A DNA stretch of 64,000 nt from CAYJBH01 sp964369965 (GCA_964369965.1 CAYJGF010000015.1:1-64000); one strand, 5' to 3'. Counted from the stretch's first letter, positions 9,114-17,898 are shown. Made by a program: numbers and translations. The notes: a model not told the origin generated them from the sequence alone.

Positions 9114-10328
9114 CTATACCGCTGTCTCACCGGGAGCAACGTCCTGCTCCACCATAACCTTTGCTTTGACCACCGCGCCCTCGCCGATGGTTATCCCCTC
9201 GCCCAAAACGCTTATTCCCCAACCCTCGGTTGTGGCAAGATCCTCCGGACGTTCACCCACACGGGCGTTCTTTTTAATAACAACATCCTCTGCCACTATG
9301 GAATAATGCACCTCGGCACCGTCCTCTATAACCGCGCCCGGCATAATAATACTGTCGCGCACCACCGCACCTTTGCCCACCTTGACACCGGCAAAAAGCA
9401 CCGAGAAATCGACATATCCGTCGACGAGACAACCCTCCGTTATCATGGAGTTTTCCACCACCGCATTGCCGAGCACTCGGTGGGGCGGCAGACCCGGATT
9501 GCGAGAATATATGCGCCAGTTTTTATCCCACACGTCCAGCTCGACGTTGGGGTTCAAGAGGTCCATATTAGCCTCCCACAGGCTCTCGATTGTGCCGACA
9601 TCTTTCCAGTAGTGGTCAAAGGGGTAGGCATATAACCCCTGCTTGTCGGCGAGCATCATCGGAATAATGTTTTTGCCGAAGTCGTTGGAGGAGCCGGTCT
9701 GCAACTCATCCTGTTCGAGGTAGTGTTTGAGTCGCTTCCAGTTGAATATGTATACCCCCATCGAGGCGAGTGTGGAGGTGGAATTTTGAGGCTTTTCCTC
9801 AAACTTTGTTATCATGGAGCTGTCGTCGACCGTCATAATGCCAAAACGTTTTGTCTCCTCCTTGCTGACGTTGAGCACAGCGATGGTGCAGTCCGCCTCT
9901 TTCTCCTTATGAAAGTCTAGCATCTTGGAGTAGTCCATCTTGTAGATATGGTCACCCGAGAGGATAAGCACATATTCCGGATCATATTTGCTGATAAAGT
10001 CGATGTTTTGGTAGATGGCGTTGGCCGTGCCGCGGAACCAATCGGAACCGCTCGCCTTTTGGTAGGGCGAGAGCACGTGCACACCGCCATACAGTCGGTC
10101 AAGATTCCACGGTTGACCGTTGCCGATATACTCGTTGAGCACCAGCGGTTGATATTGAGTGAGCACACCGACCGTGTCAATACCGCTGTTGATACAGTTG
10201 GAGAGAGGAAAGTCAATTATTCGATACTTACCTCCAAACGGCACCGCCGGTTTTGCAAGTTTTTTTGTCAGAGTATAGAGCCTACTGCCCTGCCCCCCTG
10301 CCAATAACATGGCAACACATTCCTTCAC
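9114..10328 (-). CDS. glgC: Glucose-1-phosphate adenylyltransferase, catalytic subunit
   Basis: 404 residues. It makes ADP-glucose and PPi from glucose-1-phosphate and ATP, the first committed step of glycogen synthesis. The nucleotide-binding loop LLAGGQGSRLYTLTKKLAKP at residues 8-27 and PFGGKYRIIDFPLSNC are intact. The C-terminal third is a beta-helix acyltransferase-like domain. It sits between glgB and glgD, consistent with a GlgC2D2 enzyme. The gap to glgB holds a short palindromic repeat. Confidence 0.95.
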   Translation of the reverse strand: MKECVAMLLAGGQGSRLYTLTKKLAKPAVPFGGKYRIIDFPLSNCINSGIDTVGVLTQYQPLVLNEYIGNGQPWNLDRLYGGVHVLSPYQKASGSDWFRGTANAIYQNIDFISKYDPEYVLILSGDHIYKMDYSKMLDFHKEKEADCTIAVLNVSKEETKRFGIMTVDDSSMITKFEEKPQNSTSTLASMGVYIFNWKRLKHYLEQDELQTGSSNDFGKNIIPMMLADKQGLYAYPFDHYWKDVGTIESLWEANMDLLNPNVELDVWDKNWRIYSRNPGLPPHRVLGNAVVENSMITEGCLVDGYVDFSVLFAGVKVGKGAVVRDSIIMPGAVIEDGAEVHYSIVAEDVVIKKNARVGERPEDLATTEGWGISVLGEGITIGEGAVVKAKVMVEQDVAPGETAV

Positions 10329-10366
10329 TTTTACCCCCTATAATTATTTATTGCATTCTGTATGTC

Positions 10367-10394
10367 GAGAGGAGCAGAGCCCCTCCCCTACAAC
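10367..10394. repeat. Palindromic intergenic element with CCCCTACAA edge
   Basis: GAGAGGAGCAGAGCCCCTCC followed by CCTACAAC. On the minus strand it starts GTTGTAGGGG and continues into a different palindromic core (GAGGGGCTCTGCTCCTC). It is a member of the short repeat family with conserved edge and variable core, here between glgB and glgC. Confidence 0.6.
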
Positions 10395-10401
10395 CTGTTC
10401 A

Positions 10402-12318
10402 CTAATTTGTCTCCTCTTTCCTTATATAAACCGTCGACAACGGTGGAACGGTTATCGATATGTAATTATTATGTCCGTGTGTCAGACCGGGCGATGATGA
10501 AATTTCGCCGTCATTTTTGGTGTCGGTACCACCGTATATAGAAAGATCGGAGTTGAAAACCTCTTTGTAAACTCCGCTTGTCGGCACACCGATGCAATAG
10601 TGCTCACGCATGACCGGTGCAAAGTTCGACACACATATAAGTTGAGAGTTATTCTCATCATAACGGGAAAATACGGCGATATTTTGCTCACTGTCGTCCG
10701 ATATCACCCATGCAAATCCATCCTGAGCGATGTCACGCTCCCAAAGTGCGGTGTTTTTGGAATAAAATTGGTTGAGCGCCTTTATGTATCGTTGCAACTC
10801 GAGATGGCTGTCAAAATCAAGTAATTTCCAATCGAGGGACTTTTTGGGGTCCCATTCCCCGAACTGGGCAATCTCACACCCCATAAAGAGCAACTTCTTG
10901 CCCGGATGTGCCATCATATAGCCGTATAGTGTTCGCAGGTGTGCAAACTTGTGTTCATAATCACCCGGCATCTTGTTAATCATGGAGCATTGCCCCTGTT
11001 TTACCGAGCTGTGATCAAACCCCACTATATAATGCTCGTTATATATTTTAGAGGTGCCGTTCAACAGCCGATGATGATGATTTTTTCGAAAAATAGGGTC
11101 GTTGGTCATATATTGCAGAATTTCATCCGTCCAAAACTTGCCTATACAAAGATCAAACCCGAGTCCGCCCCGTATGCTGTCAAGGGTAATTGACGGCCAG
11201 TCGGTATCATCGCTCGCGATGGTGAGCACCGGCTCGCTCCGGTGGTGCAGCTCCTTATTTATTCTCTGTAAAAGAGCGATACCCTCCAGATTTTCCACCC
11301 CGCCGAAACTGTTTTGCAGATATGTGCCATCCTCCCGTTTGTAGTCGAGGTGTAGCATGGGTGAAATGTTGTTAATCTTGATGCCGTCGATATGATAGAC
11401 CGATGTCCAAAATACAGCCGCCGATATCAAAAAACTCTGCACCTCTGGTTTTGTGTAGTTGAAAAGGACATGCCCGTTCGAGGTGTCAAGCCGCCGCAGA
11501 CGCTCCGGCTCATCAAAGACATATCCACCGTCGTACATGCAAAGCCCGTCGTCGTCTTTTGGTATGCTGACAAGCGGCAGATCTAATATAACCCCTATCT
11601 CGGCAAGGTGCAATCGGTCGATAAGATACTTAAGGTCGGTCGGTGTGCCAAAGTCATTGTTAGGCGCAAAATAACTGCGAATTTCATATCCAACCTCATC
11701 GCCCGGCTCGGTTCCGTTAATCGGCATTAAAAGCACGTGGGTGTAACACATCTCGGTTACATATGCTATCAGAGTATCCGCAATACTGCGAAAGCTGTAA
11801 AACCCACCATCCATATTTTTTCGCCAGGACCCCAGATGAAGCTCATAAATATTGATGGGGGAACTGCAATCGGACAAATCCTCCTTTTCTTTTTGCCAAA
11901 AAACATCTTTCCAACGGTAGCCGAAAGGTTTTGATACCACCGAGACGACAGAGCCTTGTCGCTCACGGTTTTCAAAGGCGAACGGGTCGGTGCGCATCAG
12001 TGTATCACCGTTTGCGGTTGTAATACAATAAAGATAACCCACGCCGTGCCATGCATGAGGAATAAAACACTCAAAAATGCCGGAGCCGGTTATACGGTGC
12101 ATCATGTCGATACTGGGTGTCCAGCCGTTAAAATCCCCCACTACCGAGATTTTTTTGGCATTTGGAGCAAGGACACGAAAAACCACACCTTGCCTCAACT
12201 TTTTAAAAGAGGCATGTGCTCCCATGTATTTATAACTCTCATAATTTGTGCCGTGGTGAAAGGAAGATGCTATCTCGGCACCCTTACCGACAAAAAGGTT
12301 AAACATCGCAACACCCAT
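10402..12318 (-). CDS. GlgB-family protein lacking branching-enzyme catalytic residues
   Basis: 638 residues, full length, no frameshift. By homology it is a 1,4-alpha-glucan branching enzyme: CBM48-like N-terminal domain (GVVFRVLAPNAKKISVVGDF), GH13 barrel (GYEIRSYFAPNNDFGTP, HIDG, PMLHLDY, NKMPGDYEHKFAHLRTLYGY, HPGKKLLFMG) and C-terminal beta domain. The catalytic positions are changed. The nucleophile motif GLRVDAV reads GIKINNI (Asp to Asn), the acid/base motif AEEST reads ASDDT, and SHDEVVHGK reads DHSSVKQGQ. The VPxHFP His is also lost (LPLVSIP). I infer it cannot transfer glucan chains but may still bind glycogen. First gene of the glg operon. ATG 12318 lacks a spaced Shine-Dalgarno site, and ATG 12306, 8 bases after GGATGG, is an equally likely start. 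Confidence 0.85.
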   Translation of the reverse strand: MGVAMFNLFVGKGAEIASSFHHGTNYESYKYMGAHASFKKLRQGVVFRVLAPNAKKISVVGDFNGWTPSIDMMHRITGSGIFECFIPHAWHGVGYLYCITTANGDTLMRTDPFAFENRERQGSVVSVVSKPFGYRWKDVFWQKEKEDLSDCSSPINIYELHLGSWRKNMDGGFYSFRSIADTLIAYVTEMCYTHVLLMPINGTEPGDEVGYEIRSYFAPNNDFGTPTDLKYLIDRLHLAEIGVILDLPLVSIPKDDDGLCMYDGGYVFDEPERLRRLDTSNGHVLFNYTKPEVQSFLISAAVFWTSVYHIDGIKINNISPMLHLDYKREDGTYLQNSFGGVENLEGIALLQRINKELHHRSEPVLTIASDDTDWPSITLDSIRGGLGFDLCIGKFWTDEILQYMTNDPIFRKNHHHRLLNGTSKIYNEHYIVGFDHSSVKQGQCSMINKMPGDYEHKFAHLRTLYGYMMAHPGKKLLFMGCEIAQFGEWDPKKSLDWKLLDFDSHLELQRYIKALNQFYSKNTALWERDIAQDGFAWVISDDSEQNIAVFSRYDENNSQLICVSNFAPVMREHYCIGVPTSGVYKEVFNSDLSIYGGTDTKNDGEISSSPGLTHGHNNYISITVPPLSTVYIRKEETN

Positions 12319-12375
12319 CCAAACAATATTCGATCAATCTACCGCTCCGATGTCATTCTACACTCCCACAAACTA

Positions 12376-12404
12376 ATTTTAATGCTATTTGTGAAAAAAG
12401 TCAA
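12376..12404 (-). promoter_or_regulatory. Sigma-A promoter of the glycogen operon
   Basis: Minus strand TTGACT (12404-12399), 17-bp spacer, TAAAAT (12381-12376), about 60-70 bases before the first glg gene. With the greA promoter it fills the 329-bp divergent gap 12319-12647. I see nothing else in that gap beyond AT-rich sequence. Confidence 0.7.
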
Positions 12405-12538
12405 CACCTAATTTCTAAGTTTTGCACAAAACATATCCAGTGTACTATTATTTTTTGACAGGAATTTATTATTTGCGTCACATAAGTGGTGGTTTTATGT
12501 GTTTTTTTATATTAATTTGGCAAAAGGTCAAAAATATC

Positions 12539-12567
12539 TTGACATTGCACATATGATATAGTATAAT
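12539..12567 (+). promoter_or_regulatory. Consensus sigma-A promoter for greA-tag
   Basis: Perfect TTGACA (12539-12544), 17-bp spacer, perfect TATAAT (12562-12567), about 80 bases upstream of the greA start. Confidence 0.85.
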
Positions 12568-12647
12568 CCTATAATGTATTATAAAAAGGAACAACGTGAA
12601 AATTATTGCGTTGCCCTACAAATTTATTTATTAGTGAGGTGTCGGTA

Positions 12648-13130
12648 TTGAGCAAGAAATTTGTGCTGTCGCATGAGGGGTTGATAGCCTTAGAAAAAGA
12701 ATTGGAAGAGCTACGTACCGTTAAACGCAAAGAGGTGGCGGAGAAGATAAAGGTCGCGCGCTCTTTCGGCGATTTGTCGGAGAACAGTGAGTATGACGAG
12801 GCAAAGAATGAGCAGGGCTTCATCGAGTCCCGCATACTTCAGCTCGAGACTATGCTTAAAAACGCGAGCGAGATTGACGAGTCGGACCTGTCGTTTGACA
12901 CCGTCGCACTGGGCTGTCATGTAAAGATTTCCGACAGTGACGGCGACGAGGATGAGTACGACATTGTCGGCTCATTAGAGGCGGACCCCACAAAGGGTCG
13001 TATATCGGATGAGTCCCCCGTCGGCAGTGCGCTTTTAAACAAAAAGGTAGGCGACGAGGTGGAGGTCACCGTCCCAAGCGGTGCGAAAATCACCTATAAA
13101 GTGCTTGAAATAGCACGGCAGAAGCATTAG
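12648..13130 (+). CDS. greA: Transcription elongation factor GreA
   Basis: 160 residues, the usual GreA length. The N-terminal coiled coil (LSHEGLIALEKELEELR) carries the acidic tip region GDLSENSEYDEAK, which enters the RNA polymerase secondary channel and stimulates transcript cleavage. The C-terminal FKBP-like domain includes DESPVGSALLNKKVGDEV. TTG 12648 is chosen because GAGGT lies 7 bases upstream; the longer reading frame from 12606 has no such site. tag follows after 9 bases, giving a likely two-gene unit. Confidence 0.95.
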   Translation: MSKKFVLSHEGLIALEKELEELRTVKRKEVAEKIKVARSFGDLSENSEYDEAKNEQGFIESRILQLETMLKNASEIDESDLSFDTVALGCHVKISDSDGDEDEYDIVGSLEADPTKGRISDESPVGSALLNKKVGDEVEVTVPSGAKITYKVLEIARQKH

Positions 13131-13139
13131 TATATAAAG

Positions 13140-13697
13140 ATGAAAAGATGTGCATGGCCGAACCTTGAAAGTTCGCCTCTTTATATAGAATACCACGACA
13201 ATGAATGGGGTGTTGCATCGCATGACGATGCGCACCTCTTTGAGTTATTTGTGCTGGAGAGCTTTCACTGTGGGCTGTCATGGTTGTTAATACTGAAAAA
13301 ACGTGACGCATTTCGCCGCGCTTTTGACAACTTTGACGCCGAAAAGATATCGCAATATGGCGACGAAAAAATTGCAAAGCTGTTAGAGGACAAGGACATT
13401 GTGCGCAACAGAGCAAAAATCGTTGCGACCATACAAAACGCCAAGGCATACCTTGCGGTGGTGCGCGAATGGGGGAGTTTTTCCGACTATCTTTGGCATT
13501 TCACCGACAACAAGGTGATATACAATCCTTTCGACGGCAAGACCACGCGCAACGAGCTGTCCGACAAGGTGGCAAAGGATCTGAAAAAGCGCGGATTTAA
13601 ATTTATGGGCACGGTAACCTGCTTTTCCTATTTAGAGGCTATAGGAATAATGAACGACCACGCGGTGGATTGTTTTAGGTATAAGGGGGATGTTTAA
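13140..13697 (+). CDS. tag: DNA-3-methyladenine glycosylase I
   Basis: 185 residues. It removes 3-methyladenine from alkylated DNA by base excision. The zinc-binding residues of Tag are visible: Cys in MKRCAWPN at the N-terminus, His in YHDNEWG, and the C-terminal His and Cys in NDHAVDCF. The segment LFELFVLESFHCGLSW carries the conserved helix with Glu that lines the base pocket. It lies 9 bp after greA with no clear Shine-Dalgarno site of its own, and is followed by a terminator-like palindrome. Confidence 0.95.
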   Translation: MKRCAWPNLESSPLYIEYHDNEWGVASHDDAHLFELFVLESFHCGLSWLLILKKRDAFRRAFDNFDAEKISQYGDEKIAKLLEDKDIVRNRAKIVATIQNAKAYLAVVREWGSFSDYLWHFTDNKVIYNPFDGKTTRNELSDKVAKDLKKRGFKFMGTVTCFSYLEAIGIMNDHAVDCFRYKGDV

Positions 13698-13712
13698 ATA
13701 TGGCACCCAAAC

Positions 13713-13746
13713 GGCACGCATACAATGCGTGCCCTACTTGTTTTTT
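13713..13746 (+). terminator. Palindromic element acting as tag terminator
   Basis: Stem GGCACGCAT (13713-13721), loop ACA, ATGCGTGCC (13725-13733), then CTACTTG and a run of six T. On the minus strand it reads CAAGTAGGGCACGC, so it is also a member of the TTGTAGGG-edged palindrome family seen elsewhere in the window. Confidence 0.65.
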
Positions 13747-13766
13747 GATAGGCTTTATGTTATAAT
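13738..13766 (+). promoter_or_regulatory. Possible promoter of the sulfatase gene
   Basis: TTGTTT (13738-13743), 17-bp spacer and perfect TATAAT (13761-13766). The -35 box is weak and overlaps the terminator T-run. Confidence 0.45.
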
Positions 13767-13803
13767 TAAAAAACAACCCATAACAATATAAAAGGACATG
13801 AAT

Positions 13804-15372
13804 ATGAACATTCTTTTTGCTTTCGCGGACGATTGGGGTCGGTATGCGAGCATCTATGCCGAGCATGAGCAGGACAGCACCGTCAATCGCCTTATCAATA
13901 CGCCACACATAGATCGAATTGGGCATGAAGGTGCTCTTTATAAAAATGCCCTTGTGCCGGCACCGAGCTGCACACCTTGTCGCAGTTCCGTTTTGTCGGG
14001 TCGATATTTCTGGCAGACCGGTCTCGGCGCGATACTTCTCGGCGCTCACTGGGATGAAAAAATATCGACATTTCCACTGGAACTGGAAAAAAACGGCTAT
14101 CACATAGGCTATACCTACAAGGTTTGGTCGCCGGGCGACAACCCCGACGCACCCTATGGCGGTGCGCGCAATGCGTACATGAAAAAGGGGCATGACTTCG
14201 GTGAGTTCTCGCACAATGTGACAAAACGCGCAAAAGAAATCCCCGTTGAGGAGGCGAAAAACGAGCTTTATGACGAGGTCCGCGGCAACTTTGTCGACTT
14301 TTTGGAGGATCGTGAGGGGGATAAGCCGTTTTGCTACTGGTGGGGTCCCGTCAACACCCACCGCACATGGGAGCGCGGCTCCGGCAAAGAGCTGTGGGGG
14401 CTGGAACCGGACGACCTTAAAGGACGTATGCCGGAGTGTCTGCCGGACGTGCACGAGGTTCGGGAGGATTTTGCCGACTATCTCGGCGAGGTGCTCGCAT
14501 TCGATGCCGGTCTCGGCGTTCTTATAGAAGAGTTGGAAAGACGCGGTGAGCTAAATAACACCCTTATCGTCGTCAGCGGCGACCACGGCATACCGGGTAT
14601 GCACCGCGGCAAATGCAACCTCTATAACCTCGGCAGTGATGTCGCACTGCTCGCACGCTACCCCGAGAAAATTAAGGCAGGTAGAGTGATTGATAACCTC
14701 GTCAATATTCAGGACCTTGCGCCGACCTTCCTCGACTTTGCCGGCGTGAGTGTGCCGAGCGAAATGACGGCGAACAGCCTGTATAATCAGCTCTGTGACG
14801 AGCAATATCCGGCGCCGGAGCAAAATTTTGTTGTGACCGGTCGGGAGCGCCATGTGGACTGCGCTCGGGACTACTATCTCCCCTACCCTCAACGCGCTAT
14901 TCGCACCGAGGACTATCTCTATATCATCAATTTTGAGCCGGACAGGTGGCCGATGGGCGACCCGTGCGGAGTGGAAGATCCCAACTTTGAAATCTCCTAC
15001 GATGCACTTGCGTGGGATACCAAGGTGACCTACCCCGACTTTGACGCCAGCCCGACCAAGGCGTGGATGGTAATGCACCGCAACGAGCAACAGCACCGTC
15101 ATCTCTATGACCTCGCGGTCGGCAAACGCCCTTATGAGGAGCTTTTCTACCTGCCGAATGACCCCGATGCCATTCGCAATATCGCAGGTGATGCGCAACA
15201 TCGCAAGGCACAGCAACGTCTAAAAGAACAACTGTTAGACACGCTTAAAAAACAGAATGATCCGCGCATTTTGGAGGAGGACTGCCGTTTTGAACATATG
15301 CCCTACACCTCGGTGGTGGGTCTCGATACCGGCGGTATAAGCACCGTTAAAAAGCCGGATCACGCACTTTAA
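13804..15372 (+). CDS. Cys-type sulfatase (arylsulfatase / N-sulfoglucosamine sulfohydrolase-like)
   Basis: 522 residues of the alkaline-phosphatase superfamily, hydrolysing sulfate esters or sulfamates of glycans. The N-terminal metal-binding FADDWG and the formylglycine signature CTPCRSSVLSGR are present. The Cys of CxPxR would be oxidised to formylglycine by an anaerobic maturase encoded elsewhere. SGDHGIPGMHRGKCNLYNLG is the second metal-site region. No signal peptide is seen, so it would act in the cytoplasm on imported oligosaccharides. ATG 13804, 7 bases after AGGA, is preferred over ATG 13798, only one base after it. Substrate is not determinable. No sugar transport or maturase genes adjoin it. 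Confidence 0.88.
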   Translation: MNILFAFADDWGRYASIYAEHEQDSTVNRLINTPHIDRIGHEGALYKNALVPAPSCTPCRSSVLSGRYFWQTGLGAILLGAHWDEKISTFPLELEKNGYHIGYTYKVWSPGDNPDAPYGGARNAYMKKGHDFGEFSHNVTKRAKEIPVEEAKNELYDEVRGNFVDFLEDREGDKPFCYWWGPVNTHRTWERGSGKELWGLEPDDLKGRMPECLPDVHEVREDFADYLGEVLAFDAGLGVLIEELERRGELNNTLIVVSGDHGIPGMHRGKCNLYNLGSDVALLARYPEKIKAGRVIDNLVNIQDLAPTFLDFAGVSVPSEMTANSLYNQLCDEQYPAPEQNFVVTGRERHVDCARDYYLPYPQRAIRTEDYLYIINFEPDRWPMGDPCGVEDPNFEISYDALAWDTKVTYPDFDASPTKAWMVMHRNEQQHRHLYDLAVGKRPYEELFYLPNDPDAIRNIAGDAQHRKAQQRLKEQLLDTLKKQNDPRILEEDCRFEHMPYTSVVGLDTGGISTVKKPDHAL

Positions 15373-15389
15373 TTCGGGAAGGAAACAAC

Positions 15390-16487
15390 TTGTTAAATAG
15401 CCTCAAAAAGGTGACTTTTGATATACCGCTATACCTGCTCGCCGCCTGTTGCTGTGCGATATCGGTGCTGATGCTCTATGCCGTCAGTCGCTCCTTTTTC
15501 ACCGATTATTCCAACATGACCACCCAAATTATAGCGATGGGGCTGGGGCTTGTCGGCATGATTTTCGTCTCCTTTTCCGGTCTGCAAATTTTTTATAAGT
15601 TTTGGTATGTGTCGGTCGGTGTCGGTTTGTTGCTCATTGCGATGACCTTTATTTTCGGCTACGCACCGGGTGAGACGGAGGCGCAGGCGTGGCTACCTGT
15701 ATTCTCCGGCATCAGCTTTCAGCCGACCGAACTGTATAAAATCATATTTATCGGCACCTTTTCTTTGCAACTCGCACACTTTAAAGGTCGTATCAACCGC
15801 CCTGTTCCGCTGTTGCTTGCGGTGGCGCACACCGGTGGGATTATGGCTCTCTCACATCTTCAGGGGGACGACGGTGCCGCCATCGTCTTTGCGGTCATCG
15901 CGCTGGGTATGCTGATAGCCGCAGGGCTTAACATCTTCATCGTTATCGGCGCGGCGGCGGCAGGGGCGCTGTTTTTTGTTACGGTCGGATTTGAACTTTT
16001 GCGTCCCTATCAACAGGACAGAATACTTGGTTTGCTAAACCCCGAGGCGTACCCCGACATCATGTTCCAACAGACGAGGAGCATGGTCGCCATCGGCTCC
16101 GGTCGGCTGTTCGGTGTCGGTTTTTCCGGCTCGGAGCACTACTATGTCCCAAACTCACACAACGACTTTATATTCTCCTTTATCGGTCAGACAACCGGTC
16201 TTGTCGGTCTTTTGATAGTGCTGTTGCTGTTTGTTTTAATAGGCATAAGACTGCTCATTTTGGCGAAACGGTGTGAGGAGGTAAAGCACCGTATTCTTAT
16301 AATAGGCATTTTTATGATGATAATCGGTCAGGCGGTCATAAACATCGCGATGAACCTCGCTGTCATACCGGTGGTCGGCATTGTGTTGCCGTTTTATTCC
16401 GCCGGCGGCAGTGCGATGGTGGTCTGCCTTGTATCGCTCGCAATGGCGGCGGCGACCAAGAGGGACGGGTCAAAAAAAGTTTGTTAA
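15390..16487 (+). CDS. RodA/FtsW/SpoVE-type SEDS peptidoglycan polymerase
   Basis: 365 residues with about ten membrane helices. SEDS proteins polymerise lipid II with a partner class B PBP. Visible family marks are the loop VPNSHNDFIFSFIGQTTGL, which includes the essential Asp, and PVVGIVLPFYSAGGSAMV near the C-terminus. The usual Glu of the aEelG stretch is Gln here, and the PDLGT motif reads GDDGAA. It resembles RodA (elongation) more than FtsW in length and C-terminus. TTG start with AAGGA 6 bases upstream. It lies 17 bases after the sulfatase, possibly co-transcribed. Confidence 0.85.
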   Translation: MLNSLKKVTFDIPLYLLAACCCAISVLMLYAVSRSFFTDYSNMTTQIIAMGLGLVGMIFVSFSGLQIFYKFWYVSVGVGLLLIAMTFIFGYAPGETEAQAWLPVFSGISFQPTELYKIIFIGTFSLQLAHFKGRINRPVPLLLAVAHTGGIMALSHLQGDDGAAIVFAVIALGMLIAAGLNIFIVIGAAAAGALFFVTVGFELLRPYQQDRILGLLNPEAYPDIMFQQTRSMVAIGSGRLFGVGFSGSEHYYVPNSHNDFIFSFIGQTTGLVGLLIVLLLFVLIGIRLLILAKRCEEVKHRILIIGIFMMIIGQAVINIAMNLAVIPVVGIVLPFYSAGGSAMVVCLVSLAMAAATKRDGSKKVC

Positions 16488-16513
16488 TTTTTTATCAAAT
16501 GACAAATTCCCAC

Positions 16514-16542
16514 TTGCAGTAACATAAGTTTTGTGGTACAAT
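16514..16542 (+). promoter_or_regulatory. Sigma-A promoter of pgk
   Basis: TTGCAG (16514-16519), 17-bp spacer, TACAAT (16537-16542), about 40 bases upstream of the pgk start. Confidence 0.65.
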
Positions 16543-16582
16543 TTATACAATAACAAAGTCAAAAACACAGGAGAAAGATAAA

Positions 16583-17773
16583 ATGAACATGAACAACAAA
16601 AAAACAGTGGAAGACATCGACGTCGCCGGCAAGCGCTGTATAGTGCGTTGCGACTTCAACGTGCCGATGAAAGACGGCGTTATCACCGACGATAAGCGCA
16701 TTGTAGCCGCGATGGACACCGTGCGTTATCTTAAAGAAAAGGGCGCGAAGATTGTCCTTTGCTCCCACATGGGTCGCCCCAAGGGTGAGGTTGTGGAGAA
16801 ATACTCCCTCGCACCGGTTGCAAAGCGCATATCCGAGATACTGGGTTGCCCCGTTGCGATGGCAACCGACGTTATCGGTGACGATGCCGCCGCAAAGGTC
16901 GCCGCACTGAAAGATGGCGATATCTGCCTGCTTGAAAACCTGCGCTATCACAAGGAGGAGGAGAAGAATGATCCGGACTTCGGCAAAAAACTCGCCTCCT
17001 TTGCCGATATCTTTGTCAACGATGCTTTCGGCACCGCACACCGTGCACATGCCTCCACCGCAGGGCTTGCGGATTATCTACCGTCGGTCTGCGGATATCT
17101 TATCGGCAAGGAGCTATCGTTCATGGGTGGCGCACTGGAGAACCCGAAACGCCCATTCGTCGCCATTCTCGGCGGTGCAAAGGTTAGCGACAAGATAGGT
17201 GTCATCGAAAACCTGCTGGACAAGGTGGACACCCTAATCATCGGCGGCGGCATGGCTTATACCTTCTTTAAGGCACAGGGCATGACCATCGGTTCATCTC
17301 TTTGTGAGGAGGACAAGATTGACCTCGCCAAAAAGATGTTGGACGATGCCGAGAAAAAGGGCGTCAAGATGCTACTGCCCATCGACAACGTTGTCGCCAA
17401 CAAGTTTGCGGAGGATGCCGACTGGCTGATAGTGGACGACTATCATATTGAAGAGGGTTGGATGGGTCTTGATATCGGCCCCGAGACACAAAAACTTTTC
17501 AGCGATGCCATCAACGGCGCCGGCACAGTCATCTGGAACGGCCCAATGGGCGTGAGCGAGTGGAAGAACTTCGCCGGCGGCACCATCGCGGTCGCTAAGG
17601 CGGTTGCGGACAGCAACTCTGTATCCATCATAGGCGGCGGTGACTCGGCGGCGGCGGTGGAAAACCTCGGTTTCGCCGAAAAGATGACCCACATCAGCAC
17701 CGGTGGCGGTGCAAGCCTTGAGTTCTTAGAGGGTAAAATACTGCCGGGTATCGCTTGTTTGGACGAGAAATAA
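16583..17773 (+). CDS. pgk: Phosphoglycerate kinase
   Basis: 396 residues, normal length. It converts 1,3-bisphosphoglycerate and ADP to 3-phosphoglycerate and ATP. Visible motifs are RCDFNVPMKDG, the SHMGRPKG substrate-binding segment, GGAKVSDKIGV and the nucleotide site GGGDSAAA. Start ATG 16583 follows AGGAG. It heads the pgk-tpiA-gpmI glycolytic cluster. gap and eno are not in the window. Confidence 0.97.
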   Translation: MNMNNKKTVEDIDVAGKRCIVRCDFNVPMKDGVITDDKRIVAAMDTVRYLKEKGAKIVLCSHMGRPKGEVVEKYSLAPVAKRISEILGCPVAMATDVIGDDAAAKVAALKDGDICLLENLRYHKEEEKNDPDFGKKLASFADIFVNDAFGTAHRAHASTAGLADYLPSVCGYLIGKELSFMGGALENPKRPFVAILGGAKVSDKIGVIENLLDKVDTLIIGGGMAYTFFKAQGMTIGSSLCEEDKIDLAKKMLDDAEKKGVKMLLPIDNVVANKFAEDADWLIVDDYHIEEGWMGLDIGPETQKLFSDAINGAGTVIWNGPMGVSEWKNFAGGTIAVAKAVADSNSVSIIGGGDSAAAVENLGFAEKMTHISTGGGASLEFLEGKILPGIACLDEK

Positions 17774-17814
17774 TATTTTGCCCAACCCGCACACACCAAC
17801 CAATAATAATTAAT

Positions 17815-17840
17815 TTGTAGGGGCGGATATCATCCGCCCG
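17815..17840. repeat. Palindromic intergenic element with TTGTAGGGG edge
   Basis: TTGTAG followed by GGGCGGAT ATC ATCCGCCC, a perfect 8-bp stem with a three-base loop, between pgk and tpiA. It has the same TTGTAGGGG edge as the elements around the glycogen genes but a different palindromic core. Confidence 0.65.
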
Positions 17841-17898
17841 ATTCAAAACAGTTTGAATTACACCAACCAACAACATCAAAATCGAAAGGAATAAAATA

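Noticed and set aside
13675..14454. 259-codon minus-strand frame over the sulfatase gene
   Set aside because: Antisense to an intact gene with a formylglycine motif; no Shine-Dalgarno site or recognisable protein.
14551..15216. 221-codon minus-strand frame over the sulfatase
   Set aside because: Shadow frame; the sulfatase motifs on the plus strand explain the sequence.
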